This document shows, piece by piece, positions 14,482 through 22,529 of a DNA stretch of 39,630 nucleotides. Position numbers and translations under genes: made by a program. Each line of letters opens with the position of its first letter. The stretch's first letter is position 1. The notes beneath the pieces were generated by a model that was not told the origin of the DNA, did not search any database, and worked only from the letters and a program-made list of their open reading frames with translations. Source of the DNA: Streptomyces aureus. GTDB taxonomy: Bacteria > Actinomycetota > Actinomycetes > Streptomycetales > Streptomycetaceae. The stretch lies in contig NZ_LIPQ01000021.1 of assembly GCF_001418135.1 (NCBI RefSeq), positions 1 to 39,630 of the forward strand, given 5' to 3'.

Positions 14482-15666
14482 TCAGAAGGCGCCGTTCAGG
14501 TCGTGCCAGTCTCCGCCGCCGAGCCAGTCGCCGGCTCCGAGACCGCCTCTGCCCGTACCCGCGTACCGGTACAGCATGCCGTCGTCGGCCTTCGTCGCGA
14601 TGAGGTCCGGGCGGCCGTCGCCCGACCAGTCGCCGTTGGCGATGATCGTCGGCATGCCGTTCCAGCCGCCGCTGCCGACCAGCGCACGTGAACCGAGCGC
14701 GCCGGCCTTGCCCGGGTAGAGCCAGAGCTTGCCGGTCGACGCCTCGCGGGCGTAGAGGTCGGCTCGGCCGTCGCCGTTCATGTCACCGACGCCCGCCAGG
14801 GCGTTCATGGCGTTCCAGCCGCCGGTGCCGAGCAGCTTGCGTGCGCCCAGGGTACCCGTGGAGGTGCCCGGGTACAGCCACAGCTTGCCGGTGGACTTCT
14901 CCACCGCGAGCAGGTCGGCCCGCGCGTCGCCGGTCAGGTCGCCGAACGCGGCGATCCGGCTCATGGCGTTCCAGCCGCCGGCGCCGAGCAGCTTGCGCGC
15001 GCCGAGGCCACCGGTCCCCGTGCCGGGGTAGAGCCACAGTTTGCCGGTGGACGCCTCGCGGACGATCACGTCCTCGCGGTTGTCACGGCTGAAATCGCCG
15101 TGCCGGACCATGGCGTTGAAGGCGGTCCAGCCGCCCGTGCCGACCAGACGGCCACTGCCGTCACCGGGCAGGAACCACAGGCGTCCGACCAGGTCGCGGA
15201 CGAGGACGTCAGCCCTCCGGTCGCCGTTCATGTCGCCGAAGCCTGCGGCCTTGGGCGAGGTCTCCGTGAGCCAGTAGGGGTACGCGGGTCCCTCGCACTC
15301 CCGGATCGTGCGGACGATCTTCACCGAACTGACGGACCTGCTGGCGATGCTGGTGGGATAGCCGTCGTTCCCGTACCGCCCGGCACCGTCCTCGTAGTTC
15401 GGCTCGTCAAAGGTGCAGGCGAAACCCGGCGTGCGGTTGATGATCAGGCGGAACTTGTTGTCCCAGGTGCCCAGTGTCGCCTTGCTCGACTGCGTCTTGA
15501 ACATCGAGCCCGTGCTGTCGGTGTTCGCCCACGCACAGAAGTAGCCCGTGGGGCAGTCGCTCAACGCCGCATGGGCGGGCGCGGCGCCCGCACCGAACAG
15601 AGCGATGGAAGTCAGTCCCAGCGTGGCAGCCGTGGCGGCCAGACGCCGGAACAGGGGTGTGCGCAT
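14482..15666 (-). CDS. Secreted protein: I36-type inhibitor domain plus FG-GAP repeats
   Basis: A 394-residue exported protein. The signal peptide is clear: MRTPLFRRLAAT, a hydrophobic core TLGLTSIALFGAGAA and cleavage after AHA near residue 33. Residues 36-115 (CPTGYFCAW, then FACTFDEPNYEDG) match the Cys-rich crystallin-like domain of peptidase inhibitor family I36. Residues 130-390 contain five or so FG-GAP/VCBS repeats with the calcium-binding pattern DMNGDGRADL and the recurring STGKLWLYPG and GGWNAM. They probably form a beta-propeller. ATG 15666 has AGGGAGGG a few bases upstream. It may bind polymers or proteases outside the cell; the target is unknown. Confidence 0.88.
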   Translation of the reverse strand: MRTPLFRRLAATAATLGLTSIALFGAGAAPAHAALSDCPTGYFCAWANTDSTGSMFKTQSSKATLGTWDNKFRLIINRTPGFACTFDEPNYEDGAGRYGNDGYPTSIASRSVSSVKIVRTIRECEGPAYPYWLTETSPKAAGFGDMNGDRRADVLVRDLVGRLWFLPGDGSGRLVGTGGWTAFNAMVRHGDFSRDNREDVIVREASTGKLWLYPGTGTGGLGARKLLGAGGWNAMSRIAAFGDLTGDARADLLAVEKSTGKLWLYPGTSTGTLGARKLLGTGGWNAMNALAGVGDMNGDGRADLYAREASTGKLWLYPGKAGALGSRALVGSGGWNGMPTIIANGDWSGDGRPDLIATKADDGMLYRYAGTGRGGLGAGDWLGGGDWHDLNGAF

Positions 15667-15905
15667 GAATTCCCTCCCTAACGTGACGCGTGCATGATTC
15701 AATCCGCGCCACAGGCAGGACCGTATCCGCATGCCTCCGCCTGCTGCTACGTGGTTCCACCGGCCCTCACAGGCGGGGATGACAGCGAAGCGTCCACGGA
15801 CGCGGCGTGGGCGAAGGAGGCGACGGCCGGGAGGCATGCCGAGTGTCCTGATTCGAGATCGTGGTCATCCCGGAACCGAAAACCACAGGAAGCACCGTTG
15901 CAGTA

Positions 15906-15929
15906 CTAGGGTCTGACCGGCCGATCATG
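15906..15929 (+). repeat. Solo IS end related to the S1-cassette termini
   Basis: CTAGG followed by TCTGACCGGCCGATCATG matches the left end at 6110-6133 in 20 of 24 positions, including the CTAG start and the last 13 bases. No transposase sequence follows. It is most simply a leftover terminus of an element of the same family. Confidence 0.6.
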
Positions 15930-15933
15930 CGGT

Positions 15934-15964
15934 TGATCCTGCACCGGTCTGATCCTGCACCGGT
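15934..15964. repeat. Direct repeat of a 15-mer, 16-nt period
   Basis: TGATCCTGCACCGGT occurs at 15934-15948 and again at 15950-15964, followed by a partial TCGATCC. It lies just inside the solo IS end. Possibly transposase sites near the terminus, or slippage. Confidence 0.7.
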
Positions 15965-16047
15965 TCGATCCGGGAGGTCGGGAGGGACACAAGGGAGAGC
16001 CGGGCCGGAGGATTCCTGGCGCGCTGACCCTGGTAGAACATCGACTG

Positions 16048-16692
16048 GTGGGTATCCAGGAGCGCGAGCGCAAGATGTACCGGCCGCTGCGGCGGGCCGG
16101 TCTCGAGGTGATCCCGAACTCCGTGCCGGACGGCACGATGCCGTTTGTCTTCGGATATCGCCCCGAGGACTTCGTCGGCCGCTTCTCCCACCGGTACGAA
16201 ACCCCACGACTCGTCGAGCGTCTCAACGAGGACTGGTACGACCTGGCGGTCTCCTCCGGTCTTCTCGACCACCGGCGCGAGTTCCTCATCCTGCTTCCCC
16301 ACGGCACGCACACGCACCAAGCCGTCCTGCGGGAGCGGAGCCAGCCCTATGGCCGCCGTGCCGCTCCGGCGGTCTGGACCCGGGTCCGGCTCCTGGACCG
16401 CTGGGACATCATGGGCCGGGGTGCGGCATCGGCGTTCCTCGGCATACGTGCGGGCCACCCGGGCTTCGGCATGATGGCCCTCGACAGCAGCGTGTACATC
16501 AGCTGCTCGACCGGCGAGGCCGGTGTCGACGTGGTCGCAGTGCGCCACCCGGCCCGCTCTGAGAACGTCCTGCAAGAGCTGGAATGGTACGCACATGGGG
16601 ACTCTCCCCGCGGCGACAAGGAGTTGCGGAAGCGGATCGCCGTCTGGCTCGCGGGCCGCGCAACGGGGACCGTCAACCGTTCCGACCGATGA
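16048..16692 (+). CDS. Hypothetical protein, family not recognised
   Basis: A 214-residue protein with consistent G/C third positions, so a real gene. Visible stretches include PFVFGYRPEDFVGRFSHRYE, REFLILLPHGTHTHQAVL, RVRLLDRWDIMGRGAASAFL and GFGMMALDSSVYISCSTGEA, then a charged helix KELRKRIAVWLAGRA at the end. It has no signal peptide or membrane segment and looks like an alpha/beta cytoplasmic protein. GTG 16048 is used; ATG 16075 is an alternative and the ribosome site is not decisive. Neighbours are an IS end upstream and a truncated gene downstream, so it probably arrived with mobile DNA. I assign no function. Confidence 0.6.
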   Translation: MGIQERERKMYRPLRRAGLEVIPNSVPDGTMPFVFGYRPEDFVGRFSHRYETPRLVERLNEDWYDLAVSSGLLDHRREFLILLPHGTHTHQAVLRERSQPYGRRAAPAVWTRVRLLDRWDIMGRGAASAFLGIRAGHPGFGMMALDSSVYISCSTGEAGVDVVAVRHPARSENVLQELEWYAHGDSPRGDKELRKRIAVWLAGRATGTVNRSDR

Positions 16693-16759
16693 CCAAGCCC
16701 CCCGGCAGCGAGGCCGGCAAGATTGTCGCCGTCCAGCTGGTCATGTGACCACTCCGTTG

Positions 16760-17075
16760 CTGAATCGTTCACGTGGTCATCGGGCGGGGCTTCACCATCG
16801 TGCGAGCGCATCAGCACGCCGTCGGCGCCCGCACCAGACGACAGAACCTGGCAACTCGCCTCTGCATCACCGTACGAGTCGACTCTGATCGAGTAGCCAG
16901 CCTCGGTGATGAGGTAGTGCGCGGCCACGTCGGCCTGCGTACCGACGAAGGTGTAGGTCCTGTCGGCGTACACCACGACGTCGCCGCTGTCCGCCCAGCA
17001 GCCGGCGTCCACCTCCTCGAACCTCCGGGCGACGGCGGCCCGGTCGAGCCTGGAGTCGAGGACGTCGAGCGCCGC
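16760..17075 (-). pseudogene. Hypothetical gene truncated at its 5' end
   Basis: The minus strand reads ALDVLDSRLDRAAVARRFEE then DSGDVVVYADRTYTFVGTQA and DVAAHYLITEAGYSIRVDSY with good codon bias. In frame, a stop (TAG) lies immediately before this stretch near 17080 and no start codon precedes it, so the N-terminus is lost. Downstream the frame runs into the convergent gene at 16692. Family not recognised. The short AT-rich sequence at 17082-17104 marks the break. Confidence 0.4.
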
Positions 17076-17144
17076 GATCTATTTAACCCTGTTTAAGCTC
17101 CTGTAGATCGTCAACCCGGTCCGGGGAGTCCATAGGATGCGTTC

Positions 17145-17723
17145 GTGGCTCGGTTTGATGAGGTTAAGGCGACGTTCTGGGGCGAGGGCCTGTACGGGGT
17201 TCAGCCACCGCTGACCGACGCGGTCGTTCAGGATGCCGAGCGCCAGCTCGGTGTCCGTCTGCCGGCCTCGTTGCTGGAGATCCTGCGGGTCCAGAACGGC
17301 GGCCTGGTGGCGGAGCTGTGGAACGCGTTCCCGACCGAAGTGCCGACGTCGTGGAGCGAGAACCATGTGCCGCTCGACGACATGATGGGCATCGGCCGTC
17401 ACGACGACCGACTTTCACTGGTGGACTCGCCCTACTTGGTCGAGGAGTGGGGTCTTCCGTCTCCTTTGGTTCTGCTCTCCGGTGATGGCCACTGCTGGAC
17501 TGCTCTCGACTACCGGGCATGCGGAGTGCGTGGGGATCCGTCCGTGACGTGGTTCGACGTGGACACCCACACGGAACTCCCGCTGGCGGCGGACTTCCAG
17601 GCGTTCGTCGAGCGGCTGACTGCGGCCGCGTCGTTCGACGTCCCGAGCGCCCACGGCGCGCCGGCGGGAGGCGTGGCCGTGTCCCTGGGGTGGGTGAATC
17701 GGCCATGCCTCCCCGAAGAGTGA
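17145..17723 (+). CDS. SMI1/KNR4 (SUKH) family protein
   Basis: A 192-residue protein with SUKH-fold markers: TDAVVQDAERQLGVRLPASL then LEILRVQNGG near residues 25-55, and later SPLVLLSGDGHCWTALDYRA and PSVTWFDVD. The L-P-x-x-L-...-x-N-G-G segment is the diagnostic opening. Bacterial members commonly act as immunity proteins against secreted or contact-dependent toxins. No toxin gene is recognisable beside it, so it may be an orphan or may have another role. GTG 17145 is the first in-frame start giving the usual N-terminus; the C-terminal 25 residues are Gly/Ala-rich. Confidence 0.85.
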   Translation: MARFDEVKATFWGEGLYGVQPPLTDAVVQDAERQLGVRLPASLLEILRVQNGGLVAELWNAFPTEVPTSWSENHVPLDDMMGIGRHDDRLSLVDSPYLVEEWGLPSPLVLLSGDGHCWTALDYRACGVRGDPSVTWFDVDTHTELPLAADFQAFVERLTAAASFDVPSAHGAPAGGVAVSLGWVNRPCLPEE

Positions 17724-17735
17724 GCACTGTGGGGG

Positions 17736-17950
17736 TTAGGTCGGGTGCTTCAGCGTGCCCCAGGCGTTGCCGCCGCGGAGATGATTGTTCCCGTGAGCAC
17801 GCTCCGTACCCGTCGCCCTTGTGGAGGTCGAGGGTGCCGTCGTTCCAGAAGGCCATGCGGTCGCCCATCCGTCGCCGTTGAAGCCGGCGGCGGTCATATC
17901 TGCCTGATGGAGACCCAGGTACCAGACCAGCCACGATCCCGGCCCTGACT
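17736..17950 (-). pseudogene. FG-GAP repeat gene, C-terminal remnant
   Basis: The minus strand reads ADMTAAGFNGDGW in one frame, MAFWNDGTLDLHKGDG in the next, and then GGNAWGTLKHPT and a stop (TAA, 17738-17736) back in the first. These are FG-GAP repeats of a secreted protein with two frameshifts. No upstream part of the gene remains on this strand. Confidence 0.6.
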
Positions 17951-18008
17951 TGCGCGAAGAGAACCCCGGTCAGAACGCGCTCCAGGCCGGCGGGGCCGCC
18001 TGGGCAGC

Positions 18009-18160
18009 ATGAAGCAGCTCGCCAGGACGGACTTCGACGGCGATGGCTTCGCTGACGTTGTCGCCATCTGGGCGGACGGAACCCTGCACCTCTACAAGGG
18101 ACGGAACCCTGCGCCTCTGCAAGGGTGACGACAAGGGCAACATCACCGGCGGTACCACCA
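18009..18160 (+). pseudogene. FG-GAP repeat fragment on the opposite strand
   Basis: The plus strand reads LARTDFDGDGFADVVAIWAD then GTLHLYKG, and after a tandem duplication continues in another frame as GTLRLCKGDDKGNITGGTTI. It resembles the fragment at 17736-17950 but points the other way, so an inversion has separated or rearranged related repeats. Confidence 0.55.
18074..18123. repeat. 25-bp tandem duplication inside the FG-GAP fragment
   Basis: GGACGGAACCCTGC...CAAG at 18074-18098 is repeated at 18099-18123 with two substitutions. A 25-nt duplication shifts the frame by one and would by itself inactivate the gene. Confidence 0.75.
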
Positions 18161-18366
18161 TCGCGCTCGGTCTGAGCACGTGCGGTGACGCCAGGGTTGT
18201 GCAATGCGCATCGCTGCCCTGCCGATGGTCACCACGCACTGGTCAGGCACCGTCCGGCTGCGGCAGCCGGGGGACGTGCTCCTGGTGCCCACCGCCGTGG
18301 CGACGACCCTTGAGCATCAGGGGCACGACCTGGCGGGAGTGCGGAGACGTGTTGCCGAACCGACGT

Positions 18367-20230
18367 CTACTGGTAGGCGGGTACCGCCCAGGTCGCCCGG
18401 TAGTGCCGGTCCGCGGTGGTGGAGGCGAGCCGGAGCGACTGCGTTCCACCGGTGGAGACGAACCGCAGGTAGGCCGTCGTCCATGTGGGGTACGTCGTCT
18501 GTGTCTCAGGGCAGCCGGTCTGCGCGCACGTGGAGAGCACGGCCCCGGACACCGGGTCGTTGCCGACACTCTTGATCATCGAACGCCCGTTGACCACGGC
18601 CTCCACCGAGCTGTCGGCGTAGTCGTTGCACCAGCGGTTCTTCGCGTCACCGACGACGTGCTTCGCCAGCGGCCACCGCCCCGTCTCGACGTGACAGGAG
18701 ACGGCACCGCTCTTCGAGAACCTGGATGATGCCGCCGTTGCCGCCGACCCAGAGGCGGTCGGAGTTGCCGTAGACGGGGGTGAGCTCGTGTCCGTACGCC
18801 GGAGCGTCACCCGTCTGACGCGGAAGAGGGAAGCTCTCGCCCCAGCCGAGACGGCCGTTACTGTACGTGTACCGCACGAGGGCGTCCGTCCCGACTGCCC
18901 AGACGTACCCGGAGTTCTGGTCATAGAGAACCTCGTGAGCTCCGGCGAGCGACGTCTCCTGCACCGGTGCCGCACTCCAGCTGCCGGGCTTGCCCTGAGC
19001 CTTGGAGTAGACCGCGAGACCGCCGTGGATGCCCTCCGCGCCGAAGACCCGGTCCCCGAAAGCGCCGATGACGGTACCGTCCGGGAGCATCTCCACGCCG
19101 TGCAGGTCCTTCGGGTTGTTTCCCACGTTGATCGCCCAGTGATAGCCGGCGAGCGACGGGTAGGGGACCACCCCGATGAATCCGCTGGCACCGTCGCCGG
19201 TGACCAGGACCGATCCGCCGTACGTTCCGCCGGGACGGAGCTTGTGGGAGGTGCCGCCCTCCCATGTGTCGCCCTTCAGGGTCGTGTCGAGGACCGAGTG
19301 GTAGGCGTCCGGGATCCACCGCTGGTACGGCCCGGAGGCCGGCCAGACGGAGGGGCTGGTCGAGTCGAAGAACTCCAGTGCGGCATGCTGCCCCGGGTAT
19401 CCGCCCGGGTAGGTGGGGCCGGTGTCGTTGCCCGTGATGACCGGAGTGTGGCCCTCGTTGAACACGACTTCCAGGGTCGGCGCGTTGTACGCCGCGTGGC
19501 AGGCGTACTCGGTGGCCACCGGATTCATGGAGCAGAAGTCCTTGTAACCCGTGCTGACGTCCTCAGCCGCGCTCAGCCGGATGCCGTGGTTCGGCAGCGT
19601 GGTGTCAGCCCACCCCTTGACCCAGTCGGTGACATCGATGCGCTGGATGCCGTTGGAGGCCGCCGGATCGGTCTTGTTCGGCACGCCGGGGCAGTCCGGG
19701 TGCCCGAGCCCGAACCAGGTGCCCTTGCCCGCGCCGACAGAGGGCTGGTTGGCCCAGGTGACGGAGGACTGGTCCCAGGCCGAAGTCACCGGATACACGC
19801 CCATCCACGCCTTCGCCGAGCAGTCGGATACGAAGGAGTTGTAGACGCGCAGAGTAGCCTGCTTGATCGGCGCGCCCCGCAGCTTGGAGACGTCGAACTG
19901 CATGAAGCTGCGGTACTTCGTCGCACCGCCGTCGGGCGAACCCACATGAAGGAGCTGTTCCTGCGAGTGGTCGGCGCTGTCGGTGCTACGAATGTAAGTG
20001 TCCTGCAGCCGCTTGATGATGTTGCGAGGCCCCGTCTGCACCGTGGGCGAGACGGTCGGGGTGGCAGAGGCGACGGACGCGCTCGCGGTCTGCGCGGCCG
20101 TGCTGGAGGGCTCAGCGGCCTGTGATGTCGGAACGAGGAGCGCTGCCGCGAGCGCGACCCCGGACCCCGCTGCCAGTAGGCCCTTCCGCAGGAAGGCCCG
20201 CGGCGTATGGCTGTGCGTGTGTGGATCCAC
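18367..20230 (-). pseudogene. Secreted DNRLRE-domain protein with one frameshift
   Basis: From GTG 20230 a long frame encodes a signal peptide (RAFLRKGLLAAGSGVALAAA, cleavage near SQAAE at residue 39). A DNRLRE domain follows at about residues 70-260 (DTYIRSTDSADHSQEQLLHV, WDQSSVTWANQPSVG, TDWVKGWADTTLPNHGIRLS). Then comes a propeller-like region to residue 510 (HGVEMLPDGTVIGAFGDRVF). Near 18715 the homology leaves this frame: IIQV is followed in the next frame by FSKSGAVSCHVETGRWPLAK, which runs to a natural stop at 18367 (C-terminus LRLASTTADRHYRATWAVPA). A single-base indel thus splits a protein of about 620 residues; without it the frame ends at 18647. Such proteins are extracellular and their substrates are unknown. 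Sequencing error is possible. Confidence 0.75.
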
Positions 20231-20518
20231 CCTTCACGATCTTCTTCTTGGAGATCGGCAAAGAGACAGGATCACGCCGGGACGGGAAGTTGTACACGAG
20301 AATTCGCACACCAGACCAGTGTGGAATCCTCCACCGGCAGCCATGGGCGAAGCACAGTGTCTTTGGCGAACCGCTTGCGGGCTGGAGGGCGAGCAGGGGT
20401 CCGCGGCGGTCGATGATGCGGTCCGCCGCCGACTTCGAGTCCCCGCACAGCAAGCATGTTGCGCCTGTTCCGGGGTGACGGGCGGCGGCACCGGTACGCG
20501 TGGCAGTTCGGCGGGGAC

Positions 20519-21028
20519 ATGTTCCACATGACTTCCCACGACAACAGCCCCGACGCGGCACACCACCGGCCCCAGGATGTCAGCGACGCGACCGTGGAGG
20601 CGCTGGGCTCCCTCTCCAAGGCGCTGGAGACTGTCGAGCGTGCCCGGGGGCACCTGTACGGCTTCCACCAGCTGACTGGTACGGCCGACTTCGAGCTGGA
20701 CCACGCGGTCGACCTGCTGCGCGCCGCCGGTCACGACGACTGGGCGGACCGTGTGGAGTCCGAGATCATCGGACGCAACGTCATTCCCGGTCATTGGACC
20801 TTCCAGATCGTCGAGGCCTATGACAGGACCTACTACGAGCCCTTCCGTGACCTGGAACGCGGCGTGGTGGCCGACCTCGCCGACGGAAGACCACACCTCC
20901 AGGAGGCCCGGCTGAAGGAGGCACGGCGCACCACCGGCCACCCCGATCACACGGCCCGCCCCGGAGTGTCTCCCACGAAGGACTCTCCGAGTGGAGAAGC
21001 CGGTCCGCCGCGGCCTGGACGTCCGTGA
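20519..21028 (+). CDS. Hypothetical actinobacterial protein next to crtY
   Basis: A 169-residue soluble protein with good codon bias. Its middle is conserved-looking and helical: VEALGSLSKALETVERARGH then LYGFHQLTGTADFELDHAVD and VESEIIGRNVIPGHWTFQIV, followed by YDRTYYEPFRDLE. The last 45 residues are disordered and rich in Pro, Arg and Ser. ATG 20519 is chosen (GGCGGGG just upstream); ATG 20528 is equally plausible. It resembles small proteins found across actinobacteria without a known function. It lies 282 nt before crtY on the same strand, so a link to carotenoid synthesis is not implied. Confidence 0.7.
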   Translation: MFHMTSHDNSPDAAHHRPQDVSDATVEALGSLSKALETVERARGHLYGFHQLTGTADFELDHAVDLLRAAGHDDWADRVESEIIGRNVIPGHWTFQIVEAYDRTYYEPFRDLERGVVADLADGRPHLQEARLKEARRTTGHPDHTARPGVSPTKDSPSGEAGPPRPGRP

Positions 21029-21310
21029 GGTCCGGAGGACCGCGGGGCGTTGGGCGAACTGCGTCGTCGCGGTCAGGCGGGACCAGTCCAGACCGGCGGC
21101 GACCGCCACGGACGTCACCCGGCACCGCCGGCACAGGCGCCGGCCGACCTTCAGCCATCGGGCGCTCCACGGCCAGGCGTCCAGGACGGCGGGGGACGCG
21201 AAACGCCGGGAGTGGTCGACCGGCTTGCGGACCAGAGCGGCATACGATCACCGTGTCCGGCGCCGCGGTACCTGGGGCCTCGGCGTATCCCCCTGGCCGG
21301 AGGAGGACAC

Positions 21311-22486
21311 GTGGTGCCGCAGTGTGACGTGGCCATTGTCGGGGCAGGCGCGGCCGGACTGTCGCTCGCCTGGCGCCTGCTCAGCCCACATGCCGGTGTC
21401 CCCGCCCTCTCCGTAACCCTTGTCGACGCGCCGCCCGGCTCCCTGCGTCCGCCCGAACGCACCTGGTGCTACTGGGAAGAGGGACCGGGAGAGTACGACG
21501 ATCTGGTGACCGCCACCTGGGACCACCTCCGGGTACGTGCTGCCGACGGCCCCGCCACCCTCCGAAGCCTGGGACGGTTCCGCTACAAGATGCTGCGCTC
21601 GACCTCCTTCGAGGAGGGCCTGCGCCCGCGACTGGGCGCCCTGACCCGCGCCGAGGCCGTCGTGGAGAGGATCGAGGACGGGCACGACGGCGCCGCACTC
21701 CTCTGCCGCACCGCCGGTGGCGCGACGACATCCATGAGGGCGCGCTGGGTCTTCGACTCCCGTCCTCCCGCGCTCGCGCCCGCCAGAACCGCGCTCCTGC
21801 AGCACTTCCGTGGCTGGTTCGTTCGTACGCGCCGGCCGGTGTTCCAGCCGGAGGTCGTGGAGCTGATGGACTTCCGCACACCACAGCCCCGGCACGGGCT
21901 GTCCTTCGGCTACGTGCTGCCCACGGGTCCCCACGAGGCGCTGGTGGAATACACGGAGTTCGGCCCGGCCGCCCTGACGGAGCATGCGTACGAGGCCGCG
22001 CTGCGTCACTACACCCAGGACGTGCTCCGTCTCGGCCCGCACGACGTCCTCGCCCGGGAACGAGGCGTCATCCCCCTGACCGACGCCCACCACAGCCCCC
22101 GCGCCGGGCGCCACGTCTTCCGGATCGGCGCGGCCGGCGGAGCGATCCGTCCCTCCACGGGCTACGCGTTCTCGGCGATCCAGCGCCAGACCCGCGCCGT
22201 CGCGGCCGCCGTCCACCACGGCCGCACACCCGTTCCGCCCGCTGCCTACACCGCCCGCCATCTGGCCATGGACGCGATCCTGCTGCGCGGTCTCGCCACC
22301 GGACGGGTGCAGGGTGCGTCGTTCTTCAGCCGCCTCTTCCGTACCGTCCCGGCCGAGCGCCTTCTGCGTTTCCTGGATGGCGAGACACGCCCCGCTGAGG
22401 ACGTGCTGGTCGGGCTGCGGACCCCAGTCCTGCCGATGCTGCGGTCCGCCGCGGGCCTCCCGTTCCTCGCTCGTTCCCCCCGCTGA
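21311..22486 (+). CDS. crtY: Lycopene beta-cyclase CrtY
   Basis: A 391-residue flavoprotein that closes both ends of lycopene to give beta-carotene. The N-terminal dinucleotide-binding motif CDVAIVGAGAAGLSLAWRL is at residues 5-23. Family segments follow: RPPERTWCYWEE, WVFDSRPPAL, QHFRGWFVRTRRPVF, VELMDFRTPQ, YVLPTGPHEALVEYTEF and the end motif GGAIRPSTGYAFSAIQRQ. GTG 21311 follows GGAGGAGG by 4 nt and GTG 21314 by 7 nt; either may be used. The crtU gene follows after 43 nt, so the two are co-transcribed. Flanking crt genes make the assignment firm. Confidence 0.95.
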   Translation: MVPQCDVAIVGAGAAGLSLAWRLLSPHAGVPALSVTLVDAPPGSLRPPERTWCYWEEGPGEYDDLVTATWDHLRVRAADGPATLRSLGRFRYKMLRSTSFEEGLRPRLGALTRAEAVVERIEDGHDGAALLCRTAGGATTSMRARWVFDSRPPALAPARTALLQHFRGWFVRTRRPVFQPEVVELMDFRTPQPRHGLSFGYVLPTGPHEALVEYTEFGPAALTEHAYEAALRHYTQDVLRLGPHDVLARERGVIPLTDAHHSPRAGRHVFRIGAAGGAIRPSTGYAFSAIQRQTRAVAAAVHHGRTPVPPAAYTARHLAMDAILLRGLATGRVQGASFFSRLFRTVPAERLLRFLDGETRPAEDVLVGLRTPVLPMLRSAAGLPFLARSPR

Positions 22487-22529
22487 TCCGCACCTTCCTT
22501 CCCGTACCGGACCCCAGAAAGGCCGTCAG

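Noticed and set aside
17145..17723. Complete toxin-immunity system around the SUKH gene
   Set aside because: No toxin, secretion signal protein or repeat-bearing polymorphic toxin is recognisable next to it.
21029..21310. A crtY promoter
   Set aside because: TACGAT at 21243 could be a -10, but no -35 lies at a fitting distance, so no promoter is claimed.
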